From assembly GCA_002683355.1 (NCBI GenBank), contig NYTF01000026.1, positions 13,862 through 43,428 of the forward strand: a stretch of 29,567 bases of DNA, read 5' to 3'. Positions 7,235-15,808 of this stretch are shown piece by piece; within the stretch, counting starts at the first letter, position 1; every line of letters starts with the position of its first letter. Made by a program: the position numbers and the translations under genes. Origin of the DNA: Paracoccaceae bacterium. GTDB lineage: Bacteria; Pseudomonadota; Alphaproteobacteria; Rhodobacterales; Rhodobacteraceae. The notes beneath the pieces were generated by a model, which saw only the letters and a program-made list of their open reading frames with translations, had not been told where the DNA came from and did not search any database.

Positions 7235-9097
7235 ATGACACCTGATCAAATTAGAAAATCATATTCTGAATTTATGACAAAAAGGGGAGCTTTTGAAATC
7301 CCTTCTGCTAGTTTGGTCCCAGAAAATGATCCTTCAACCTTATTTACGGGTTCTGGCATGCAACCAATGGTTCCATACCTTCTTGGAGAAACCCATCCAG
7401 CTGGAAGGGACCTTATAAATATACAAAAATGTTGTCGTACGGGGGATATTGAAGAAGTTGGTGATAATTCACATTTAACATTTTTTGAGATGATTGGGCG
7501 CTGGGATTTAAAAGCTGATCCAGAAAATTTTAAAAAAAATCAGTTAGAATGGATTTTTGATTGGCAAGTTGATGTTCTTGGCCTTAATCCACAGCACTTG
7601 TATGTAACTGTTTTTAAAGGCGACCCCTCAGTTGGTATTGATCGTGATGATGAAGCAATTGAAATTTGGACTAAAATTTTCAAAGCACGGAACATCGACC
7701 CAAAAATAGAATCAAACGGTGAAAAATATGGCACATCAAGAGGTGGCCGAATATTCTTATATGACGCTGATGAGAATTGGTGGTCAAGATCAGGGAGACC
7801 AGCCAATATGCCAATCGGTGAGCTCGGTGGCCCTGATAGTGAGATGTTTTTTGATTTTGAGCCTAATGGAGATATAAAGGACCATCCAGCAAGTGATAGT
7901 GGAAGATTTTTAGAAATTGGTAATAACGTTTTTATGTCTCATCAGAAAGTCAGAGCGGATAGTTTTTTACCTTTGGAAAAACCAAATATTGATTATGGAG
8001 GCGGATTAGAAAGAATATGTGCTGCTGTAAATACAGATCGTGATGTGTACAATACTCCTTTTTTTAAGACGCCAAAGTTAGTTTTGACTGACTTATCTGG
8101 AAAATTATATCATGAAAATTTAAAACTGTTTCGCATCATCTTGGATCATTGTAGAGCTGCAACTTTTTTAGTGGGAGACGGTGTTCATCCTGGCAATCAA
8201 GATGCAGAATATATAACCCGCCGCTTAATTAGAAGAGCGATGCGCGCAGCTATGGGTTTAGGAATAAAAGACTCTTTTATGGGAAAGCTCATTACAGCAT
8301 TTTTAGACGATGCCAAATCATATTCACAATTACAAAGTCAAAGAGAGATAATACTGAATTCGATTTTAACAGAAGAAAAAAAGTTTCAAAAACTTCTGAT
8401 ATCTGGAGAGCGAGAGATCCTCAAGCATGTAGTTAGGAAGGGAGAGGTAACAGGTTTTGATGCCTTCAATTTTTATCAAACTTATGGGTTTCCTAAGGAA
8501 TTAACTGAAGAGGTTTTAAAGGAACAAGGTTTGGAAATTCAGAATATTAATGGGTTTGAAAAAGCTTCTAATGAGCATTCAAAAATGTCAGCAACTGCCT
8601 CTGCTGGTAAATTCAAAGGAGGGTTAGCAGATGCTTCTGAAAAAACTACAGCATTTCATACAGCCGCACATTTAATGTTGGCTGGATTACGTGAGGTGTT
8701 AGGAAGTCACGTACATCAAAAAGGAAGTAATATTACTGCAGATAGAATAAGATTTGATTTTAGTCATGACATGAAAATGACAGATGAAGAAAAGCGAGCT
8801 GTTGAAGAATATGTGAATCGTGGTGTCGAAGCAAAAGCATTAGTGACAGTTTCTGAAATGGCCAAAGATGAGGCATATTCACAGGGAGTAGAAGGAAGCT
8901 TTTGGGAAAAATATCCAGATATTGTCAAAGTTTATTCTATGGAAGACCCATCAGGTAAAATTTGGAGCAAGGAGCTTTGTGGCGGTCCACATGTTGAAAA
9001 TTGTTCGATTTTATCAAACTATGGCCAATTTAAAATTGGTAAAGAACAAAGCAGCTCGGCTGGAACGCGACGGGTTAAAGCAACATTTGTGGAGTAA
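7235..9097 (+). CDS. alaS: Compact alanyl-tRNA synthetase lacking the C-Ala domain
   Basis: Class II synthetase that charges tRNA-Ala. The aminoacylation core is at about 1-270: a substrate-binding start (LFTGSGMQPMVPYLLG, 36-51), motif 2 (QKCCRTGDIEEVG...TFFEMIG, 64-88) and motif 3 GGGLER (255-260). A tRNA-binding helical region follows, then the editing domain with zinc/catalytic residues H475 and H479 (HTAAH) and C582 and H586 (CGGPH). The protein stops at 620 residues, right after the editing domain. Normal bacterial AlaRS runs to about 870 with a DHHA1/C-Ala domain. No remnant of that domain follows, because ytoQ starts 6 bp later, so this is not a frameshift. The short loops recall AlaRS of candidate-phyla (CPR) bacteria. 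It may be the only AlaRS or a second copy; the window cannot tell. Confidence 0.93.
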   Translation: MTPDQIRKSYSEFMTKRGAFEIPSASLVPENDPSTLFTGSGMQPMVPYLLGETHPAGRDLINIQKCCRTGDIEEVGDNSHLTFFEMIGRWDLKADPENFKKNQLEWIFDWQVDVLGLNPQHLYVTVFKGDPSVGIDRDDEAIEIWTKIFKARNIDPKIESNGEKYGTSRGGRIFLYDADENWWSRSGRPANMPIGELGGPDSEMFFDFEPNGDIKDHPASDSGRFLEIGNNVFMSHQKVRADSFLPLEKPNIDYGGGLERICAAVNTDRDVYNTPFFKTPKLVLTDLSGKLYHENLKLFRIILDHCRAATFLVGDGVHPGNQDAEYITRRLIRRAMRAAMGLGIKDSFMGKLITAFLDDAKSYSQLQSQREIILNSILTEEKKFQKLLISGEREILKHVVRKGEVTGFDAFNFYQTYGFPKELTEEVLKEQGLEIQNINGFEKASNEHSKMSATASAGKFKGGLADASEKTTAFHTAAHLMLAGLREVLGSHVHQKGSNITADRIRFDFSHDMKMTDEEKRAVEEYVNRGVEAKALVTVSEMAKDEAYSQGVEGSFWEKYPDIVKVYSMEDPSGKIWSKELCGGPHVENCSILSNYGQFKIGKEQSSSAGTRRVKATFVE

Positions 9098-9103
9098 TTT
9101 ATA

Positions 9104-9544
9104 ATGAAAGTATATTTATCAGGTGAAATACATACAGACTGGCGTGATAAAATTATACAAGGATCACAAGGCTTAGAAATATCTTTCAATATGCCAGTCA
9201 CAAATCACTCAGCATCTGATGATTGTGGTGTTAATATTTTGGGAGCAGAGGAAAAAAAATATTGGCATGATAAGAAAAGTGCTCAAATAAACTCAATTAG
9301 AATTAGAGCGGGAATAGAGCAGTCAGATATAATCGTTGTTAGGTTTGGTGAAAAATATAAACAATGGAATGCAGCTTTTGATGCTGGGTATGCTGCTGCA
9401 CTAGGAAAATCATTAATTATCATGCATGCTCCAGATATATCGCATGCTTTAAAAGAGGTTGATGCCGCCGCACTTGCTGTCACAGAAACGCCTGAACAAG
9501 TTGTTAGTATTTTGAAATATGTGTTGAAAGGTGAATTGTCTTAA
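9104..9544 (+). CDS. ytoQ: YtoQ family protein (nucleoside deoxyribosyltransferase-like fold)
   Basis: The 146-residue protein starts YLSGEIHTDW (4-13), the hallmark of the YtoQ family. It also has the GIEQSDIIVVRFG (70-82) and QWNAAFDAGYAAALGKSL (87-104) blocks, which resemble the nucleotide-binding and C-terminal helices of nucleoside 2-deoxyribosyltransferases and related TIR-like folds. Its biochemical function is not known to me. The ATG is 6 bp after alaS, and GGAG at the end of alaS can act as ribosome binding site, so the two genes are almost certainly co-transcribed. Membership of the family is clear; an enzymatic role on a nucleotide or nucleoside is only suggested by the fold. Confidence 0.88.
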   Translation: MKVYLSGEIHTDWRDKIIQGSQGLEISFNMPVTNHSASDDCGVNILGAEEKKYWHDKKSAQINSIRIRAGIEQSDIIVVRFGEKYKQWNAAFDAGYAAALGKSLIIMHAPDISHALKEVDAAALAVTETPEQVVSILKYVLKGELS

Positions 9545-9574
9545 TAGTTTCACCCTGGGAGTTAGAATCTGACT

Positions 9575-10042
9575 ATGACTGATATTCAATTAGATAGCAT
9601 CGATCGAAAAATTATTGGTGTCCTGCAAAATGATGGACGAACCTCAAATGCTGATTTAGCAGAAAATATAAACCTCAGTGCATCAGCATGCCATCGAAGA
9701 GTGCAAAGATTACACTCAACTGGGATAATTAAAAATTATGTAGCCTTGCTGAATAGTCGATTAGTAGGTCTTCCAACAACTGTTTTTGTGGAAATAACGC
9801 TGTCTGGTCAGGCAGACGAAGTGCTAGATGCTTTTGAGCGACAGGTACAATTAATACCGGATGTACTAGAATGTCATTTGATGTCGGGTTCTGCTGACTA
9901 CCTTTTAAAAGTTGTAGCTAAAGATACAGATGATTTTGCACGGATTCATAGAAAATATCTTGCGCGATTACCAGGAGTTGCGCAGATGCACTCAAGTTTT
10001 TCATTGCGCAGCGTATCAAACACTACAGCATTACCAATATAA
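9575..10042 (+). CDS. Lrp/AsnC family transcriptional regulator
   Basis: At 155 residues this is a standard Lrp protein. An N-terminal winged helix-turn-helix spans about 5-55 (IDRKIIGVLQNDGRTSNADL, with the recognition helix near SASACHRRVQRL). A C-terminal RAM amino-acid-binding domain spans about 70-148 and contains a GSADYLLKV block typical of leucine-responsive proteins. The RLPGVAQMHSSFSLR ending is close to Lrp proteins I know from Rhodobacterales. It lies 30 bp after ytoQ in the same direction. The ribosome binding site is weak (GGGA 14 bases upstream), so separate regulation is possible. Which amino acid and which genes it controls cannot be read here; alaS is only a guess from position. 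Confidence 0.9.
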   Translation: MTDIQLDSIDRKIIGVLQNDGRTSNADLAENINLSASACHRRVQRLHSTGIIKNYVALLNSRLVGLPTTVFVEITLSGQADEVLDAFERQVQLIPDVLECHLMSGSADYLLKVVAKDTDDFARIHRKYLARLPGVAQMHSSFSLRSVSNTTALPI

Positions 10043-10065
10043 TTAATTGTCAGTTAATTAAATTA

Positions 10066-10092
10066 AAGCCTTTTATTTTTGTTTGAAGGCTT
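10066..10092 (+). terminator. Hairpin between lrp and fdhD
   Basis: AAGCCTT and AAGGCTT form a perfect 7-bp stem around a T-rich 13-base loop. No U-run follows the 3' arm, so as a terminator it is weak; it may instead fold in the fdhD leader. The rest of the 92-bp gap is AT-rich with no clear signal. Confidence 0.35.
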
Positions 10093-10134
10093 ACTATATA
10101 AAGGTAAGATATTTTAATAAAATATGGTATAAAA

Positions 10135-10989
10135 TTGAAACAGGAAAAAGAACTTAATACTTATATTATAACCCCAAACTTGGTCCGAAATGATCTAACG
10201 CGATCAATAGCTGGGGTAGATCACTTAGGTAAAGAGGTTAAGTTACCAGTGATTGAAGAAAAACCTTTGACAATTTTCTTGAATGATCAGGAGATCGTCA
10301 CTGCTATGACAATTGGAGATTATCCAGAATATTTGGCTTTGGGGTTCCTTAAAAATCAAAGAATGCTCTTGGAAAGTGACATTGTGACAGGTGTTGATTT
10401 TGAGTTAGATTTAAATACGGTTGTTGTAAGAACAGAGAATAAAACTAATTTTGAAAATAAACTTAAAAAGAAAACACAAACTTCAGGATGTGCAGTAGGC
10501 ACGGTTTTTGGTGACATGATGGAGGGTATGGAAAATTTAGTTCTTGACCCATTAGTCATTAAAGCTTCCAACCTTTATACCCTTTCAAAAAAAATTAACC
10601 AGACACCAAGTTTGTATTTAAATGCTGGAGCAATTCATGGGACTGTTTTATGTTATAAAGATAATCCTTTAGTTTATATGGAGGATGTGGGTCGACATAA
10701 TGCTGTGGATAAGATTGCTGGCTGGATTTTTAAGACAGATACTGATCCAAAAGATAAAATTTTATATACAACTGGCAGGTTAACATCAGAAATGGTGATT
10801 AAAACTGCTTTAATGGGTATACCAGTATTAATTTCAAGATCTGGATTTACAGCCTGGGGTGTAGAAATAGCGACGCAAGTTGGGATGACATTAATTGGGC
10901 GACTTAGAGGAAAACGTTTTATTTGCTTATCTGGTCATGACCGTCTTGAGTGGGACGTGAGTTTAACAGAAACTGAGAATTTTCTTTAA
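10135..10989 (+). CDS. fdhD: Formate dehydrogenase accessory sulfurtransferase FdhD
   Basis: FdhD passes sulfur from a cysteine desulfurase to the bis-MGD molybdenum cofactor, which activates formate dehydrogenase. The 284-residue protein shows family blocks EKPLTIFLNDQEI, the cysteine loop SGCAVGTVFG (117-126), YMEDVGRHNAVDKIAGW and TTGRLTSEMVIK. In E. coli FdhD the loop is CxxC; here only C119 is present and the second position is G122. The likely start is TTG at 10135: an in-frame stop (TAA, 10105) lies shortly upstream and no ATG lies near the family start. The Shine-Dalgarno is weak. It begins the fdhD-mobA-mobB-moeA cluster, so this cell should have a Mo- or W-dependent formate dehydrogenase elsewhere. 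Confidence 0.92.
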   Translation: MKQEKELNTYIITPNLVRNDLTRSIAGVDHLGKEVKLPVIEEKPLTIFLNDQEIVTAMTIGDYPEYLALGFLKNQRMLLESDIVTGVDFELDLNTVVVRTENKTNFENKLKKKTQTSGCAVGTVFGDMMEGMENLVLDPLVIKASNLYTLSKKINQTPSLYLNAGAIHGTVLCYKDNPLVYMEDVGRHNAVDKIAGWIFKTDTDPKDKILYTTGRLTSEMVIKTALMGIPVLISRSGFTAWGVEIATQVGMTLIGRLRGKRFICLSGHDRLEWDVSLTETENFL

Positions 10990-11008
10990 TTTGGGTGGAC
11001 AGCATTAA

Positions 11009-11629
11009 TTGAATATACTTGGTGTTATTTTGGCAGGTGGCCAATCAAGGAGAATGGGCGGTGGTCACAAGGGCTTAATCAAATTGCGTGGACAATCTCT
11101 ATGTTCACACGTGATTGATAGATTTAATTCTCAAGTAGACTCGATTATATTAAATGTTAACACTGATAAGCAATTATTTCTGCAATATGACCTACCATTA
11201 GTAAGTGATAGCATAGACGGCTTTGCGGGTCCGTTAGCAGGTGTTTTGGCAGGTATGGATTGGGCATCAAAAAATGGGTATAAATATATTGTAACTGCAG
11301 CCGCTGACACTCCATTTTTTCCACTAAACTTAGTTAAAAGACTAACATATGAAAGGAAAAATAATAGTAGTTCAATTGTTTTGGCATCAACACCTGATGG
11401 TAATAATAGCCAAAGTATCCATCCTACTTTTGGATTATGGGAAGTCTCTTTAAGAGAAGATCTGCGTAATAGTTTAAATGAGGGCATAAGAAAGATGGTA
11501 AAATGGACTGCAAGACATCAATCAAGTAGTTGCGTATTTACAGAAGGTAAATTTGATCGGTTTTTTAATATAAATACACCGGAAGATATTTTCTTGGCCG
11601 AGGATATTATTGATAAGGGTTGGGTATGA
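11009..11629 (+). CDS. mobA: Molybdenum cofactor guanylyltransferase MobA
   Basis: MobA joins GMP from GTP to Mo-molybdopterin to give the bis-MGD cofactor of DMSO-reductase-family enzymes such as formate dehydrogenase. The 206-residue protein has the nucleotidyltransferase signature LAGGQSRRMGGGHK (8-21), GPLAGVLAGM (74-83) and the metal-binding AADTPF around D100. The start is TTG at 11009, which places the signature at the usual distance from the N-terminus; GGTGG a few bases upstream may act as ribosome binding site. Its last four bases (ATGA) contain the start of mobB. It sits 19 bp after fdhD. Confidence 0.92.
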   Translation: MNILGVILAGGQSRRMGGGHKGLIKLRGQSLCSHVIDRFNSQVDSIILNVNTDKQLFLQYDLPLVSDSIDGFAGPLAGVLAGMDWASKNGYKYIVTAAADTPFFPLNLVKRLTYERKNNSSSIVLASTPDGNNSQSIHPTFGLWEVSLREDLRNSLNEGIRKMVKWTARHQSSSCVFTEGKFDRFFNINTPEDIFLAEDIIDKGWV

Positions 11630-12120
11630 AAGTTTTTGGAATAACTGGATGGAAAAATTCTGGAAAAACTAGTTTGTTGGAAAAATTAGTCAAAAACATA
11701 ACTGAACGTGGATTTTCAGTATCAACAATGAAACATGCACACCATAATTTTGATGTGGATCAAAAAGGAAAAGATAGTTATCGCCATAAACAAGCTGGGG
11801 CGAGTCAAGTTCTTCTTTGCTCAAGTGTTAGGTGGGTTTTAATGACTGAGTTGGAAAAAAACGTAGAGTTGGAGATGGAATCACTATTAAATAAAATGAA
11901 TCCAGTTGATCTAATCTTGGTTGAGGGTTTTAAAACGAAAGACCATCCAAAAATTGAAACATTCCGTGCTATCACAGGCCAAAATATTTTAGCAAACGCC
12001 GATGCAAGAATAATAGCGGTAGCAACAAAGGATAAAATTGAAGTCACTGTTCCAACTTTTGATCTTGATGATACTGATAGTATAGCTAAGTTTATTTTAT
12101 CTACTGTTGGGCTAATATGA
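11626..12120 (+). CDS. mobB: Molybdopterin-guanine dinucleotide biosynthesis adapter MobB
   Basis: MobB is a P-loop GTP-binding protein that helps MobA but is often dispensable. The nucleotide-binding loop GWKNSGKTSL is at residues 8-17. The later segment VDLILVEGFKTKDHPKIE is the conserved VEGFK signature of the family. I chose ATG at 11626, which overlaps the mobA stop as ATGA, over an in-frame TTG six bases upstream. That gives 164 residues. Its own stop overlaps the moeA start in the same ATGA manner, so mobA, mobB and moeA should be translationally coupled. Confidence 0.93.
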   Translation: MKVFGITGWKNSGKTSLLEKLVKNITERGFSVSTMKHAHHNFDVDQKGKDSYRHKQAGASQVLLCSSVRWVLMTELEKNVELEMESLLNKMNPVDLILVEGFKTKDHPKIETFRAITGQNILANADARIIAVATKDKIEVTVPTFDLDDTDSIAKFILSTVGLI

Positions 12121-13364
12121 TAAAACCCGTACAAAAAACTTTTTCCGCATTTCCTAGTGGAACACACTGGACTCCGGTTGATCAAGCATTAGAGCATTTG
12201 AGAGTGTCGTTAGAACCGATTTTGAAATTTAATATGGTCAATGTCAGAGATTCGCTAAATTATGTTTCTTACGAAGATATTTTAGCAAAACGATCAAATC
12301 CACCAGTTGCAAACACTGCTGTTGATGGTTTTTGCTTTGCATATTCATCAACAAAAGAATCAGAAGGGTCTTTGAGGTTGTGCCCAGGACGAATTGCAGC
12401 AGGCGACCGTCATCAAGAAAGTATCTCAAAAGGAAGTGCTATTAAGATTTTAACTGGTGCAGAATTGCCTAAGGGTGTTGATACTGTAGTTTTGCAAGAA
12501 GAAGTTACTATAAAAGGTGATAAGATTATATTTAATAATTTTGTTAAAAAAGGCGAAAATACTAGGCAAGCTGGAGAAGACATTGAGAAAGGAAATTGCG
12601 TTCTAAAAAAAGGAACAAAAATTCGACCTCAAGATATAGCTTTATTAATTGCAACAGGCATTGAAAAGGTAAAAGCTTATTTACCTTTAAAAATAGGGGT
12701 ACTTTCAACTGGAAATGAATTGATACAAAAGATTGGTGTGTCTGACGAAAACAAAACACTTGATGCGAACAGACCTATGTTGATCTCTATGGTTAATAGT
12801 TGGGGTTATGTAGGTATAGATTTAGGATGTGTAGATGACGATAAGACGAAAATTCGGAAAAAGTTAAATGAAGCCACCAGAAATTGTGATTTAATTTTTA
12901 CATCTGGTGGAGCTTCAACGGGTGATGAAGACTATGTGTCAAATTTATTAAAGTCTGAAGGTAATCTATATAATTGGCGCATTGCGATGAAACCAGGGCG
13001 TCCGCTGGCCTTGGCGAACTGGAATGAAACACCAGTTATTGGATTGCCAGGTAATCCTGTTGCAGCTTTTGTATGCACAATAATTTTTGGTAAGCCAATT
13101 TGTGGATTGTTAAGTGGTGTGGGTTGGCTAAAACCTATATCGTTTCTTGTTCCAACAGCGTTTTCAAAAAGCAAAAAAATTGGGCGGCGAGAATATCTCC
13201 GTGCGCGAGTAAAACATGGCAAAGTAGAAATTTTTCATTCAGAAGGTTCTGGAAGAATTTCAAGCCTAAGTTGGGCAGATGGTTTAGTTGAATTACATGA
13301 AGATATTAGTGAAATAAAACATGGGGATTTAGTAAAATACATGCCGTTTAGTGGGATTATTTAA
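12117..13364 (+). CDS. moeA: Molybdopterin molybdenumtransferase MoeA
   Basis: MoeA inserts molybdate into adenylated molybdopterin. The 415-residue length is normal. Recognisable blocks are NPPVANTAVDGF (61-72, with D70 in the place of the conserved active-site aspartate), the phosphate/Mo-binding TSGGASTGDEDYV (262-274), KPGRP (292-296) and GLPGNPVAA (309-317). The C-terminal beta domain ends with the usual segment on sequence-fold grounds. ATG at 12117 overlaps the mobB stop (ATGA). Last gene of the Moco cluster; it converges on pheT with only 7 bp between. Confidence 0.94.
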   Translation: MIKPVQKTFSAFPSGTHWTPVDQALEHLRVSLEPILKFNMVNVRDSLNYVSYEDILAKRSNPPVANTAVDGFCFAYSSTKESEGSLRLCPGRIAAGDRHQESISKGSAIKILTGAELPKGVDTVVLQEEVTIKGDKIIFNNFVKKGENTRQAGEDIEKGNCVLKKGTKIRPQDIALLIATGIEKVKAYLPLKIGVLSTGNELIQKIGVSDENKTLDANRPMLISMVNSWGYVGIDLGCVDDDKTKIRKKLNEATRNCDLIFTSGGASTGDEDYVSNLLKSEGNLYNWRIAMKPGRPLALANWNETPVIGLPGNPVAAFVCTIIFGKPICGLLSGVGWLKPISFLVPTAFSKSKKIGRREYLRARVKHGKVEIFHSEGSGRISSLSWADGLVELHEDISEIKHGDLVKYMPFSGII

Positions 13365-13371
13365 TATTTTA

Positions 13372-15786
13372 TTATCCTCGTAAAACACCACCAGAAGCTT
13401 TTATTATATTTTCAATAATTTTTTTACTTACAGTATCTATTTCGTCATCAACAAGTGTTTTTTCAGAAGACTGTATATGAACAGTAATTGCCAGTGATTT
13501 TTTATCTTCACCTATGTAACCACTTTCTTTTGGATCAATGAATTGATCAAAAATATATGCGTTTTTAATTAATGATTTATCTGCACCCCTTGCAGCATTT
13601 TCTAAAATAGATGCTTCAATATGCTTATCGACTATAAATGAAAAGTCTCTTTGAACAGATTGAAAATCACTGATACTTAATGCTGGTCGAGTCTTTGTTT
13701 TATTTTTTGGAAACGGCGGTTTTTCGATATGTATAGCAAACGCCATAACTGGTCCTTTAATATTCATCTCCTTTAAAATTTTTGGATGCACTTCACCAAA
13801 GCCAGCAAGAATGTTTTTTGGACCTAATGATAGTTTCCCAGAGCGTCCTGGATGCCACCATGTGTTAACGTCTCTCAATACCATTAATTTAGTTGGACAT
13901 CCTATGGATGCCAAAATTGTTTCCACATCAGCTTTAGAATCGAAAGGATCAACTGGTCTTCGTTCGTTATGGACATCTCTAGAAGTAGTGTGCCCAACTA
14001 AAATTCCGGTAGCTATTAATTCCTGATCATCTGGTTCGCCACCATGAAATACTGGACCAATTTCAAAAAGAGACATATTTAAAATACCTCGTGCTTGATT
14101 TCTATTAACGGCTTGAAGAAGCCCTGGTAAAAGTGACGGTCGCATATGACTCATGTCAGACGAAATTGGGTTTTGTAATTTTGTTTTGTCTGATCCACCA
14201 CCAAACATTGTTGCAGAGTTTTTATCGATAAATGAATATGTAACGCATTCATTGTACCCTAATGATGCTATTTCTCTTCGAATAATAGATTCTCTTTTTT
14301 GTATTGGTGTTAATGTGTTGCTTTGCTTGCTTGTTTTTAACTTTGGTAAGGGAGATCCTACTAATTTTGTTAATGATGAAACACGAACAATTTCCTCAAC
14401 AAGATCTGCCTCTCCAAGAATATCAGGCCTCCAAGGGGGGGGAGTAAATTTATTATTATCATCTTCAAAGCCAAGAGATTTTAAAATCTTTATTTGAGTA
14501 GTTGGGTCTATGTTCATTCCGACTAAAGATTGAACCCGGCCTGGATCTAACTTATATTCTCTACGATGATCTGGTATTTTACCAGACTTAGTGATATGAG
14601 ATGGAGAACCTCCACACAAATCTAATATCATTTGTGCGCCTAGCATGATTCCATCTTTTGTGAACATTGGGTCGACACCTCTTTCAAAACGATATCTCGC
14701 ATCTGAATTTATTTTGAGTGATCTTCCTGTTTTTGCGATTGTGATAGGATCCCAATAAGCACTTTCTAGTAAAACATTTACAGTATTTTCGGAACAACCT
14801 GTTGAGACACCTCCCATTATTCCCGCTATGCTTACAATACCCGAAGTGTCAGATATTATCATTGATCTCTCAGGTAAGTCATACTTTTTTTCATCTAAAG
14901 CTTCGATACTCTGATCACCTTTAGAAAAGCTAACTTTTAAATTTCCTTTAATTTTGTCTGCATCAAATACATGAAGAGGTCTGGCACGATCCATCGTGAA
15001 ATAGTTTGTTATATCTACTAATGTGGATATTGATCTTAAACCAATAGACTCTATTCTGTTTTTTAACCATTTTGGAGATGGTCCATTTTTTACACCTTTA
15101 ATTAAACAACTATAAAAAACTGGACAGCCTTTTTCTAATACATCGGCATCAATCGCTATTTCTATATTATTTTTATGTGTTCCATTAATTATAGGAGTTT
15201 TGGCAGTCTTTAATGAGCCTATTCCTCGTGCAGCTAAGTCTCTCGCAATCCCTCTAACACCTAATGCATCGGGACGATTTGGAGTTATTGCAATTTCGAT
15301 AATTGGGTCAACTGCATCTGGGTTATATTCTGAAAGATATTCTACAAACTTAGAGCCAATTTTTGGCTGACCAGATAATTCGATAATTCCATCATGTTCA
15401 GCAGACAACCCCATCTCACGCTCTGAGCACATCATCCCATAGCTCTCAACACCACGAATTTTTCCAACACCAATAGTAGTGTCGATACCAGGTACGTATA
15501 CACCTGGCTTTGCAACCACTACATAAATTCCTTCTCTCGCATTTGGCGCTCCACAAATTATATTTAAATTTCCCTCATCGGTAGCAACTTCGCATATTTT
15601 TAATTTATCAGCATCAGGATGTTTTTGCGATTTGGAAACATAACCAATGGTAAAGTCATTGAGTGTTTCTATAGGATTGTAAACTCCTTCAACCTCTAGG
15701 CCAAGATCAGTTAGGTTGTATAAAATTTCCTCTACTGAAGCGTCTGTATCCAGATGTGTTTTAAGCCAATTTAATGTAAATTTCAT
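13372..15786 (-). CDS. pheT: Phenylalanyl-tRNA synthetase beta subunit
   Basis: PheT forms the (alpha-beta)2 PheRS; it carries the editing site against Tyr-tRNA-Phe and tRNA-contacting domains. The 804-residue length is standard. From the N-terminus: the start MKFTLNWLKTHL, an EMAP-like tRNA-binding domain (about 40-150), the B3/4 editing domain (about 210-380), B5 (about 400-470), the catalytic-like core, and a C-terminal FDX-ACB anticodon-binding domain (about 710-804, beginning near SVQRDFSFIVD). It follows pheS by 22 bp in the order rpmI-rplT-pheS-pheT, common in bacteria. Confidence 0.96.
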   Translation of the reverse strand: MKFTLNWLKTHLDTDASVEEILYNLTDLGLEVEGVYNPIETLNDFTIGYVSKSQKHPDADKLKICEVATDEGNLNIICGAPNAREGIYVVVAKPGVYVPGIDTTIGVGKIRGVESYGMMCSEREMGLSAEHDGIIELSGQPKIGSKFVEYLSEYNPDAVDPIIEIAITPNRPDALGVRGIARDLAARGIGSLKTAKTPIINGTHKNNIEIAIDADVLEKGCPVFYSCLIKGVKNGPSPKWLKNRIESIGLRSISTLVDITNYFTMDRARPLHVFDADKIKGNLKVSFSKGDQSIEALDEKKYDLPERSMIISDTSGIVSIAGIMGGVSTGCSENTVNVLLESAYWDPITIAKTGRSLKINSDARYRFERGVDPMFTKDGIMLGAQMILDLCGGSPSHITKSGKIPDHRREYKLDPGRVQSLVGMNIDPTTQIKILKSLGFEDDNNKFTPPPWRPDILGEADLVEEIVRVSSLTKLVGSPLPKLKTSKQSNTLTPIQKRESIIRREIASLGYNECVTYSFIDKNSATMFGGGSDKTKLQNPISSDMSHMRPSLLPGLLQAVNRNQARGILNMSLFEIGPVFHGGEPDDQELIATGILVGHTTSRDVHNERRPVDPFDSKADVETILASIGCPTKLMVLRDVNTWWHPGRSGKLSLGPKNILAGFGEVHPKILKEMNIKGPVMAFAIHIEKPPFPKNKTKTRPALSISDFQSVQRDFSFIVDKHIEASILENAARGADKSLIKNAYIFDQFIDPKESGYIGEDKKSLAITVHIQSSEKTLVDDEIDTVSKKIIENIIKASGGVLRG

Positions 15787-15808
15787 AAGATTATTACCTT
15801 AATTAATA

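Noticed and set aside
8941..9104. Frameshift that would have removed the C-Ala domain of AlaRS
   Set aside because: The frames after the stop encode YtoQ from its family N-terminus, with no C-Ala-like sequence in any frame, so the short form looks genuine.
14153..14497. Plus-strand open frame of 114 codons
   Set aside because: Antisense to the pheT coding region; no start signal or family resemblance.
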